Origin: Opitutaceae bacterium
GTDB lineage: Bacteria; Verrucomicrobiota; Verrucomicrobiia; Opitutales; Opitutaceae
Direction of reading: 5' to 3'
Assembly (NCBI GenBank): GCA_023269585.1
Contig: JAHFTC010000016.1
Coordinates: 1-51,562 of the forward strand
Length of the DNA stretch: 51,562 nucleotides
Shown here: positions 35,011 to 45,313 of the stretch, one piece after another
Layout: every line of letters starts with the position of its first letter
Position numbering within the stretch: the stretch's first letter is position 1
The notes under the pieces: model-generated
Database searches by the model: none
Seen by the model: the letters and a program-made list of their open reading frames with translations, nothing else
What the model was told of the DNA's origin: nothing
Program-made: the position numbers and the translations under genes

Positions 35011-37173
35011 TCAGGCGGCGCTCAACAACGACGCCGGATCGAGAATGAGGGCGATGTTGCCGTCGCCCAGGATCGCGCCGCCGGCCACCCCGGGCAGGCC
35101 CTGCATGAGGGCGCCGAGGCTCTTGATGACGACCTCCTGCTTGCTGACCATCTCGTCGACGAGCAGGCCGCTGGTGCGTCCGGTGAATTCCACGACAACG
35201 ACGATGCCGTCGGCGGGGTTGTGGGCCTTCGGCTCGATGGAGAACTTCTGGTGGAGCCGGTGCAGCGGGATGATCTTGCCGCGCAGGTCGAGCACTTCGC
35301 CGCGGCCCTGCACGGTGGAGATGGTGTTGGCGGCCGGGCGGTAGGCCATCTTCACGGAGGTCGTCGGGAGGATGAAACGGTCCTCGCCCACCTTCACGAT
35401 CAGGCCGTCGATGATGGCCAGCGTCAGCGGCAGGATGATCCGGAAGCGCGAGCCCTTGCCGATCTCCGACTCGATCTCGATCTTGCCGCGCAGCTTCTCG
35501 ATGTTGCGGCGCACGACATCCATGCCCACGCCGCGTCCCGAGATGGCGGTGACCTTCTCCGCGGTGGAGAAGCCCGGGAGGAAGATGAGGTTGAGGATCT
35601 CCTCCTTGGAGAGGTTCTGACCTTCGGAGACGAGGCCCTGCTTGAGCGCCTTGGCGAAGACCTTCGCCGGGTCGATCCCGCGGCCGTCGTCGGACAGCTC
35701 GAGCACGATGTTGCTGCCCTGGTGGTAGGCCTTGAGCTGGACCTTGCCCAGCTCCGGCTTGCCGGCCTTGACGCGGTCCGCGGCCGGTTCGAGGCCGTGG
35801 TCGAGGGAGTTGCGCACCATGTGCACGAGCGGGTCGTTGATCTCCTCGACGACGGTGCGGTCGAGCTCGGTGTCCTCGCCCTCGACGGTGAAACTCACTT
35901 TCTTGCTGCAGTCGCGGGCCAGATCACGCGCGAGGCGCTCCATCTTCTGGAAGGTCGATTTCACCGGGATCATCCGCAACGCCATGGACGTGTGCTGGAG
36001 TTCCTTGGTGATGCGGGAAACCTGGGCGAGATTGCGCTGCAACGACGTGTTGTTGTCGAGCAGGTGGCGGGCGCTCTCCTGCAACTGGCTCTGCACGATC
36101 ACCAGTTCGCCGACGACATCCATCAGCGAATCGAGCTTCTCGGTGTTGACGCGGATCGTCGACGCGCCGCCCGACTTCTTAGCGCCGGCCGCAGCGGCGG
36201 CATTGGCGGCGGCGGCCTGCTGCAACGCGGTCTGGTCGGGCACGGACGGTGCGCTCGGCGCAGCCGTCGCCTCGGGCACGGGCACTTCGTTCAGGGCGGC
36301 GAGGGCGGAAGGCGAAAGACTCGGAGCCGGCGCCGAAGCGGCGGCGACGGGCGCGGGCGCGTTGGCGCCGGCGGCGAGCATCTTCACCGCCACGATCAGA
36401 TGACCGACCGGCACGACTTCCTTCGGCAACAGTCCCTTTTCCAGCGCGACCGTGATCTGGCCCACGAGCGCCTGCAGGGCGTCGCGCGCCCGGAGCATTT
36501 CGGTGATGATCGTCGAGTTGAGCGCGAGCTTGTTGTTGCGCACCAGATCCAGCAGCGACTCCACCTCGTGGGTGAGCGTGTGCATCGGCGTGAGCTGGAG
36601 GAAGCCCGAGACGCCCTTGATCGTGTGGAACGAGCGGAAGATGGAGCTGATCGCCTCGGGGTCGTTCGGGTTCTGCTCGAGCTGAAGCAGCGCCGCCTCG
36701 ATCTGTGACAGGTGGTCGACCGCCTCGGAATGGAACTCGCCCAGCAGCTCACGATTCTCCTCGAGGCGCATGTCCATCAGGGCGTCGGCGGGAGCGGAGA
36801 ACGCCGGGCGCGCCGGCGCCGGAGCGACAGCCTCCGGAGCGGCGCCGGTCTTGAGTTCCTTGTAGTGGACCGGGCGGCCGACGCGCATCGCATCGACCAC
36901 ATGCGGAAAGTGCTCCGCGAAATACTGCAGGTGCGCGAGCGAGTCCGTGTCGAACGGCTGCGCCAGATCGAGGCGTTTCTCGAGGATCTCGCGCAGGTTG
37001 TGCGCCGGCAGCAGCGCATCGGGGAGATCGGCAAGTACGTCGCACAGCTGGCCGAGCAAGCTGTAGGCGGGGATCAGGCCATCGTCACGGCCGACCTGGG
37101 CCAGGATGGCCTCGGCGGCGATGCGGTTGGAGATGTCCTCGACCTGCTGCAAGAGAACGGGCGCGATGCTCAT
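35011..37173 (-). CDS. cheA: CheA-family histidine kinase
   Basis: This 720-residue protein has an unusual N-terminal helical region (1-130). The Hpt domain carries phospho-His183 (IFRSFHTIKGVSGFL). A Pro/Ala-rich linker (about 265-340) follows. Then come the dimerisation domain (TEKLDSLMDVVGELVIVQSQ), the ATPase (INDPLVHMVRNSLDHGLE; LSDDGRGID; SGRGVGMDVVRR) and a CheW-like domain with LDLRGKIIPLHRL. No P2 domain is obvious. No methyl-accepting receptor, cheW, cheB or cheR lies nearby, so the input is unknown. With the HDOD and receiver genes it forms a compact three-gene operon. ATG 37173 begins a new family-like helix; upstream codons are non-coding in style. Confidence 0.92.
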   Translation of the reverse strand: MSIAPVLLQQVEDISNRIAAEAILAQVGRDDGLIPAYSLLGQLCDVLADLPDALLPAHNLREILEKRLDLAQPFDTDSLAHLQYFAEHFPHVVDAMRVGRPVHYKELKTGAAPEAVAPAPARPAFSAPADALMDMRLEENRELLGEFHSEAVDHLSQIEAALLQLEQNPNDPEAISSIFRSFHTIKGVSGFLQLTPMHTLTHEVESLLDLVRNNKLALNSTIITEMLRARDALQALVGQITVALEKGLLPKEVVPVGHLIVAVKMLAAGANAPAPVAAASAPAPSLSPSALAALNEVPVPEATAAPSAPSVPDQTALQQAAAANAAAAAGAKKSGGASTIRVNTEKLDSLMDVVGELVIVQSQLQESARHLLDNNTSLQRNLAQVSRITKELQHTSMALRMIPVKSTFQKMERLARDLARDCSKKVSFTVEGEDTELDRTVVEEINDPLVHMVRNSLDHGLEPAADRVKAGKPELGKVQLKAYHQGSNIVLELSDDGRGIDPAKVFAKALKQGLVSEGQNLSKEEILNLIFLPGFSTAEKVTAISGRGVGMDVVRRNIEKLRGKIEIESEIGKGSRFRIILPLTLAIIDGLIVKVGEDRFILPTTSVKMAYRPAANTISTVQGRGEVLDLRGKIIPLHRLHQKFSIEPKAHNPADGIVVVVEFTGRTSGLLVDEMVSKQEVVIKSLGALMQGLPGVAGGAILGDGNIALILDPASLLSAA

Positions 37174-37481
37174 GGGTACACTTCGGGTGTTGGGGCGGAA
37201 ATCGGACCTTTGGCCGCAAACTTTACCGATGAATGCCACGAACTTGCGCGAGTTCTCCGGCCCACAAGGCCGGCGCGACCGGCCGAAGCCGCCGATGATG
37301 CCGGTGGGCGACCGGGTTGGGTGCCCGGCGAACGCGTGAGCCGACCGTTCAACCGCCATCGCGCGACGACTGTCGGGCGCCGGGGGAGCGGCGGCCGTCC
37401 CGAGGCCCAGCGGGGCGTTCAGGGTGGTTTGGCTCTCGACGCCCAACTCTCTTCCCCCCTCGCCCGCGCCTGAATCGCGGC
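37174..37481. other. Gene-free stretch
   Basis: The 308 bases upstream of cheA carry no convincing gene, palindrome or repeat. The cheA promoter should lie near 37180-37260, which is slightly A+T-richer (CAAACTTTACCGATGAATG), but no boxes were assigned. Confidence 0.4.
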
Positions 37482-38159
37482 TCAGAACCGCCCGGGCTTC
37501 CCGTCCGCCTCGATCGCGCCGGACGCGATCGCATAGCGCGTGAGGCCGGCGGTCTCATGGATATCGAGCTTGTTCATCAACTGCTGCCGATGCTTCTCCA
37601 CGGTCTTGATCGAAATCCCCAGGCGCGCGGCGATCTGCTTGTTGGCCGCGCCCTCCGCCACGAGCTGCAGGACCTCCTCTTCGCGCGAGGTGAGCGAATC
37701 GCGCTGCGTGCCGGCGGCCAACCCACGTTCCTGCGCCTTGCGCTGGTTGCGCAGCAGCAGGCGGGAGACGCCGGGGCTGAAGTACACCTTGCCGGCGGCC
37801 ACCTCCCGGATCGCCCGCGACAGAAGCGCCCCGGAACTCTGCTTCTCGACAAAACCCAGCGCACCCACGGCCACCAATCGGACGACGTACTCGTCGTCGC
37901 TGTGCGCGGAGAGCGCGAGAATCCGGGCCGCCGGATTGTGCGCGATGATCTGCCGCGTGGCCTCGCAGCCGTTGAGCCCGGGCATCGCAATATCCATGAC
38001 GATGACGTCGGGCTTCAGCTTGGCCGCCAAGGCCACGGCCTCCAACCCGGTCTCCGCTTGGCCGACGACTGCGAACTCCCCTGCGGACTCCAGCAGGGAG
38101 CATACCCCTTCGCGGACCACAGCATGGTCCTCCGCCAACAAGATGGTAACTGGATTCAT
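37482..38159 (-). CDS. NarL/FixJ-type response regulator
   Basis: This 225-residue transcription regulator has a receiver at 1-120 with Asp10/Asp11-type acidic pocket (LLAEDHAVVREG), phospho-Asp56 (DVIVMDIAMPGLNG) and Lys in GFVEKQSS. A LuxR-type helix-turn-helix follows (LTSREEEVLQLVAEGAANKQ; LGISIKTVEKHRQQLMNKL). It overlaps the preceding kinase gene by 4 bases (ATGA), which makes the two a cognate pair. Targets unknown. Confidence 0.94.
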   Translation of the reverse strand: MNPVTILLAEDHAVVREGVCSLLESAGEFAVVGQAETGLEAVALAAKLKPDVIVMDIAMPGLNGCEATRQIIAHNPAARILALSAHSDDEYVVRLVAVGALGFVEKQSSGALLSRAIREVAAGKVYFSPGVSRLLLRNQRKAQERGLAAGTQRDSLTSREEEVLQLVAEGAANKQIAARLGISIKTVEKHRQQLMNKLDIHETAGLTRYAIASGAIEADGKPGRF

Positions 38160-39271
38160 GGTAAGAGCCCCCTGGTTTCCGGCGGCAGCGGGATGAAGGC
38201 CCGGACCGTCGTGCCTTTGTTCGGGGTGGATTCGATCACGAGGGAGCCTCCGGCCATCTCGACCCGTTCCCGCATGCCCACCAGCCCGAGATGTTTCTGT
38301 GTCTGCACGCTCAACACGCGAGCGACGTCGAACGCCCGGCCGTCGTCGTCGATCGTCAGGGCGACCCCCTGCGACGACCGGTCGAGTCGCACCGTCGCCT
38401 GCGTCGCGTGGGCGTGGCGCGCCACATTGCCAAGCGCCTCCTGCGCCACGCGGAAGAGCACGGTGCGCGCCGCGTTGTCGAGCGCCTCCCGCCCCCCGGT
38501 GGAGACCAGACGAATGCGCAGCGTCGCCGGGACCGGCAGCGTCCGGATGAGGGAGCGCAAGGCGGGCACCAGCCCGAGGTCGTCGAGCAGGGCCGGCCGC
38601 AGGTCTCGAGCGACGCGATACACCGCCGTGACGGACTTCGCGACGAAGCGTTGCGCGTGGGCGATGCGCTGCCGGACACTGCGGCCGTTGACCGTCGACG
38701 CCTGGTTGAGGATCGCCAGCTGCACGTTGATTCCGGTCAGCACTTGGGCGACATCGCCGTGCAACTTGCGGCTGACCAGCATGCGTTCCTCCTCCTGGGC
38801 CGCGAGCGCTCGCCGGGTGATCCGCCGCAGCTGCTCCTGAACCGTGCGCGACTGCACGAGTTGCGCACGGCGCCCGCGCTCCGCCTCGACGTGCACCGAT
38901 TTGGTCCGGAGCGCGCGGGCCCGCTCCGCCCCCAGGGCCGCTTTCGCACGCACCAGTTCGGCGGCCGTCCGCCGCAGCACGGCCGCTCCGGCCCCCCGCG
39001 TGTCGGCGCGCTGGGCACGTTCGAACGACGTCATGACTCCGAGCAGGAACGCCTCCGCGTGCCGGCGCGAGGCAGGTGCTCCCGCCGGCGGCGGGGCGAT
39101 GGCCCGCAACGCGCGAGCGTGCGAGCGCACGATCCCGGGACCACCGATCTTTTCTGCCAGCGCAGCGCGGCCCAAGGCCTTCTCCTCCGCGCCATCCGGC
39201 CCCGGCGATGGCCCCAGCTGGCAGCGCAAAGCCCGGAGGTATCGCCCGTCGAACTGGTCGTTCACGCTCAT
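38156..39271 (-). CDS. HisKA_3-type sensor histidine kinase
   Basis: This 371-residue soluble kinase has an Arg/Ala-rich coiled-coil-like N-terminal part (about 80-155). The HisKA_3 phospho-His171 is in QEEERMLVSRKLHGDVAQVL. The ATPase shows FRVAQEALGNVARHAHATQA, IDDDGRAFD and LGLVGMRERVEMAGGSL. No transmembrane segment or PAS domain is visible, so the signal is probably cytoplasmic or supplied by a partner. It is the first gene of the two-component operon, followed by the LuxR-type regulator. Confidence 0.92.
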   Translation of the reverse strand: MSVNDQFDGRYLRALRCQLGPSPGPDGAEEKALGRAALAEKIGGPGIVRSHARALRAIAPPPAGAPASRRHAEAFLLGVMTSFERAQRADTRGAGAAVLRRTAAELVRAKAALGAERARALRTKSVHVEAERGRRAQLVQSRTVQEQLRRITRRALAAQEEERMLVSRKLHGDVAQVLTGINVQLAILNQASTVNGRSVRQRIAHAQRFVAKSVTAVYRVARDLRPALLDDLGLVPALRSLIRTLPVPATLRIRLVSTGGREALDNAARTVLFRVAQEALGNVARHAHATQATVRLDRSSQGVALTIDDDGRAFDVARVLSVQTQKHLGLVGMRERVEMAGGSLVIESTPNKGTTVRAFIPLPPETRGLLP

Positions 39272-39589
39272 GGGTTTAATGCTACGCGGCGGCCGGCCCT
39301 TTCACCCCACGGATGGTCGTAGGCACACACCGGCTGCTGAATGCGGCGGAGTGTGGAACGGATCGGCGGCGGACGCGAGATACGGTTCGTGGGGTGATGA
39401 CCCACCGCGCCCCCCACCCGCCCAGCCGACATCAGCTCGCGCCGCCAATCACGATTACCCGCGACGCAACAGCATGCCGATACCTTGCCCCGCCCATCGG
39501 GCGTAACACCGTGGCGCTCCGGCAGGCCGGCAGCCAACCCAGCAACGACGATTCCGGACTCGGTCACAAAAAGTGAGGTCATCACGAGC
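39272..39589. other. Gene-free stretch
   Basis: These 318 bases lie upstream of the kinase gene. Weak open frames have no family resemblance, and no strong palindrome or repeat was seen. The promoter of the kinase operon should lie near 39280-39350. Confidence 0.4.
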
Positions 39590-39829
39590 TCATTCGGTAA
39601 CCGCATACGTCGGGACAGCCGTGCCCTTCCGCGCCGGTTCGTGCCGGGCGGTCGGCGGCTTCGGCTTGCCCGGTGTGCGTTCACACGCCGACAGCCGCGG
39701 CAGGCAAAGCACCCCGGCATTGACCGCCAAACGAATGAGCGCAACGGCCCGGCGTGGATCGCAGGCCCCGTAGACGCCGGTGATGAGGTCGCCGAAGGTG
39801 AACTGTTCAGTGTGATGGCATGATTTCAT
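39590..39829 (-). CDS. Small conserved-looking hypothetical protein
   Basis: This frame encodes 79 residues beginning MKSCHHTEQFTFGDLITGVY. The first 45 residues look protein-like (TFGDLITGVYGACDPRRAVA, LIRLAVNAGVLCL), with a probable helix-turn-helix-sized fold. The tail is Pro/Lys/Arg-rich. I have an unverified impression of similar short proteins in Opitutaceae genomes. No function can be proposed. It stands alone with gene-free DNA on both sides. Confidence 0.45.
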   Translation of the reverse strand: MKSCHHTEQFTFGDLITGVYGACDPRRAVALIRLAVNAGVLCLPRLSACERTPGKPKPPTARHEPARKGTAVPTYAVTE

Positions 39830-40074
39830 TGGGTTTGGGTGGTTGGAGGAGATTCGGGCCTACGCCGCGGAACGCCCGGAAGTGGGTCGCCCGACACCGG
39901 GGTGAAGACGGTTCGCGCAGGGGAAATTCGCATTTGGACAATGGCTACAGCGGCTCGAAGCAGACGAGCCACGCCCTACGATATCCCCCCGGCGCCGCGG
40001 ACGGTATGGGGTAAAAGCCCACCGTCTCGTGCCCGGAACCGGCCCCCGCGCCCCACGGCGCAGCTCGCCCCCCA

Positions 40075-42786
<2,712 letters not shown>

Positions 42787-42922
42787 ATGCGCCGCCCCCG
42801 CGCCCGAGAATCACTGCTGCCGGAGCTCCGTAGCCAGTTACTCCGGGCATCGTGGCGGCTGGTTTCACATTCGCCTCGCCACGCCCGGGAGGCGGCCCAA
42901 GCTCGCCGCCCTTCGCCGCCGC

Positions 42923-43804
42923 ATGCCGCAGTTCTGCTTCATCTTCAACCCGCACTCCGGCCTCAACCGCCGTCGCCCGGGATTTCTCGCCAAACTGCGC
43001 GCGCGCATCGCCGCCCTCGGCCTCGATGCCGAGTTCGTCGCGACCGAGCGCCCGCACCATGCCACGGAGCTCGCCCGCTCGGCCGTCGCCCGCGGCATCC
43101 CGCGCATCGTCGCCGTCGGCGGTGATGGCACACTGAACGAAGTCGCCTGCGGGGTCGTCCACACCGCGGCCGCGATCGGGCTCATCCCCTGCGGCTCCGG
43201 CAACGGCCTCGGCCGCCACCTCGGCGTGCACGGTTCGCTCGACCACGCGCTGCGCATCGTGCGCGACGGGCGGATCCGCGTGATCGATACCGGCGTCGCC
43301 GCCGGCCACCGTTTCTGCAACGCCATGGGCGTGGGCTTCGACGCCGAGATCGCCCGCCGGTTCAACAATCTCCCCAGCCGCGGTCTGCGCACCTACGTGA
43401 CCACGGGCTGGAACGCCTACTTCGGCTACCGGCCCGAGACCTACGTCGTCCGGGCCGGCGACGGCCGCGCCACCACCCACGAGGCGTTCATCGTGGCCGC
43501 GATGAACTCCGCGCAGTACGGCAACAACGCCCGGGTCGCCCCCGGGGCCGAGGTCGACGACGGACGCCTCGACCTGGTTGCGATCCCGCCGATGGGTTTG
43601 CTGCGCTCCGCCGGGTTTGTCGCCCGACTGTTCGCCGGCGACGTGCGGCGGCACCGCGGCGTGTTTTCCGCGCAAGGCGAGTCGTTCACCATCGTCCGCA
43701 CCGCGCCCGGCGTGATCCATGTCGACGGGGAGACGCGCGAGGCCGGCCCCGAGATCGAGGTCCGCCTCGAGCCGAAGAGCCTGAACTTCCTCGTGCCGGC
43801 CTAA
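42923..43804 (+). CDS. Diacylglycerol kinase-family lipid kinase
   Basis: This 293-residue protein has the DAGK catalytic fold: FIFNPHSGLNRRR at the start, VAVGGDGTLNEVACG (the GGDGT nucleotide motif), PCGSGNGLGRHLGV, GVGFDAEIARRFN, and the C-terminal VIHVDGE motif. Members phosphorylate diacylglycerol, sphingosine-like or related lipids (YegS/BmrU type) at the inner membrane face. The exact lipid is unknown. ATG 42923 sits right before the first strand (MPQFCFIFNPHSG). Confidence 0.9.
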   Translation: MPQFCFIFNPHSGLNRRRPGFLAKLRARIAALGLDAEFVATERPHHATELARSAVARGIPRIVAVGGDGTLNEVACGVVHTAAAIGLIPCGSGNGLGRHLGVHGSLDHALRIVRDGRIRVIDTGVAAGHRFCNAMGVGFDAEIARRFNNLPSRGLRTYVTTGWNAYFGYRPETYVVRAGDGRATTHEAFIVAAMNSAQYGNNARVAPGAEVDDGRLDLVAIPPMGLLRSAGFVARLFAGDVRRHRGVFSAQGESFTIVRTAPGVIHVDGETREAGPEIEVRLEPKSLNFLVPA

Positions 43805-43924
43805 AGCGGTTCGGCCACTCGCCGCCCCTTCGTATCCGCATCGGCGGCGGGGGCCAAGTCGCCCGCTTTGGTCGATCGTTGGGACAAGCCTTCCCTCACC
43901 CGCTACAACGCCTTCGGGAGAAAT

Positions 43925-43953
43925 GAACATGTCAACTATTAGTTGACATGTTC
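43925..43953. promoter_or_regulatory. Perfect 29-base palindrome, operator-like
   Basis: Arms GAACATGTCAACT and AGTTGACATGTTC flank the 3-base centre ATT. The site is A+T-rich in a GC-rich region and looks like an operator for a dimeric repressor (MarR- or TetR-type sites have this look). No regulator gene is adjacent. No T-run follows on the plus strand, so a terminator is less likely. The rest of the 354-base gap 43805-44158 shows no gene. Confidence 0.7.
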
Positions 43954-44158
43954 CGATACGTGCCCTCCCGTGGAGCGCCGCCGTCGCCATCAGCCCGGGT
44001 GCGTCCACGCGGTGGCCTGCCGGAGACCAAAGTATCCCCGCCTATCGGTGGATTCCCCGCAGCCCCGCCCCTGCGTGACGTTTCCGTGACATTCCGGGCG
44101 GGCCCCTATCCGCGGCGGGCGGCGTCTGCTATACACGGGCCGCGCGCTCGCGCACCGC

Positions 44159-45001
44159 ATGCAAAAGCTTCGCGTCAAAACCGTCATCCTCTCCGATGTC
44201 CACCTCGGCACCGCCGACAGCCGGGTCGTGGAAGTGAACCACTTCCTCAAGCACGTCCGTTGCGAGAAACTCATCCTCAACGGCGACATCATCGACGGCT
44301 GGCAGCTGCGCCGCTCGGGCAGCTGGACCAAGCAGCACTCCCGCTTCATCCGGATCGTGCTCAAGATGCTCGAGAAGCGCGATACGCAGATCGTCTACCT
44401 GCGCGGCAACCACGACGACATCCTCGGCCGCTTTCTCCCGCTCCAGTTCGAGAACCTCCAGATCGTCGAGCAGCACATCCACGAGGGCGTCGACCGCCGT
44501 TACCTCGTGCTCCACGGCGACGTGCTCGACGCCATCACCATGAAAATGGTCTGGCTCTCGCATCTCGGCGACTTCGGCTACCAGCTGCTGATGCGGATCA
44601 ACCGCCTCTACAACTCCTACCGGTCCTGGCGCGGGCTCGAGTACTACTCGATCAGCAAGGCCATCAAGGCGCGCGTGAAGGAGGCGGTGAACTTCGTCTC
44701 GAAGTTCGAGGAGCAGATCGTCGAACTCGCCCGCCGCCACGGCTGCACCGGCGTGATGTGCGGGCACATCCACACCGCCGCCGACAAGCAGGTCGGCGAC
44801 ATCCATTATCTGAATTCAGGCGACTGGGTGGAGTCGCTCACCGCGCTCGTCGAGCATCTCGACGGCCGCTTCGAGCTCATCGAGTGGGCGCACTTCAAGC
44901 AGATGTACCCCCTGCCCGCCGAGGACTCCGACACCGACGAGCCCCTCGCACTGCCCGAGAGCGTCTTGCCGCTGCTCGCCAAGGTCGCCCGCGCCGCCTG
45001 A
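44159..45001 (+). CDS. LpxH-like UDP-2,3-diacylglucosamine diphosphatase family phosphoesterase
   Basis: This 280-residue calcineurin-like phosphoesterase has all metal motifs: SDVHLGTAD, LNGDIIDGW, LRGNHDDIL, VLHGDVLDA and MCGHIHTAA. The NSGDWVESLTALVEH end motif is typical of the COG2908 group. LpxH-type enzymes cleave UDP-2,3-diacylglucosamine in lipid A synthesis. This group also includes relatives of unknown substrate, so the exact role is provisional. ATG 44159. The 29-base palindrome lies 205 bases upstream. Confidence 0.9.
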   Translation: MQKLRVKTVILSDVHLGTADSRVVEVNHFLKHVRCEKLILNGDIIDGWQLRRSGSWTKQHSRFIRIVLKMLEKRDTQIVYLRGNHDDILGRFLPLQFENLQIVEQHIHEGVDRRYLVLHGDVLDAITMKMVWLSHLGDFGYQLLMRINRLYNSYRSWRGLEYYSISKAIKARVKEAVNFVSKFEEQIVELARRHGCTGVMCGHIHTAADKQVGDIHYLNSGDWVESLTALVEHLDGRFELIEWAHFKQMYPLPAEDSDTDEPLALPESVLPLLAKVARAA

Positions 45002-45313
45002 GCCCTCTCGCGGCGGACTCGGGGCTAGCGGCCAGCGACTTTCCGTCGGTGGCACGATCGACCTCATTTGTTTGCTGGGGCATTCTCCCCGGTGCTCAAG
45101 CTTTCGCCGCTCGTCCGCCCAACCCTCGCCTGACCAAATACGCCTGAACCACTTTGTGGGTCGAGGGACGACGGTCAGGAATTGAGCGCCCGCCCCCGCC
45201 GCGGATTCTGCGCTCGCTTCGCACTGCCCGCGCAAGTCGGTGGTTTCGCGCTCGGGACGGTGGTTGCAACAGGGCGGATTCTGCGTGTCTATTGCGTCCC
45301 CAATCGCGCACCG
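45002..45313. other. Gene-free stretch
   Basis: The 312 bases between the phosphoesterase and the hybrid kinase contain no convincing gene, repeat or terminator. An in-frame TTG at 45182 could extend the next protein, but the added residues do not resemble a signal peptide. Confidence 0.4.
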
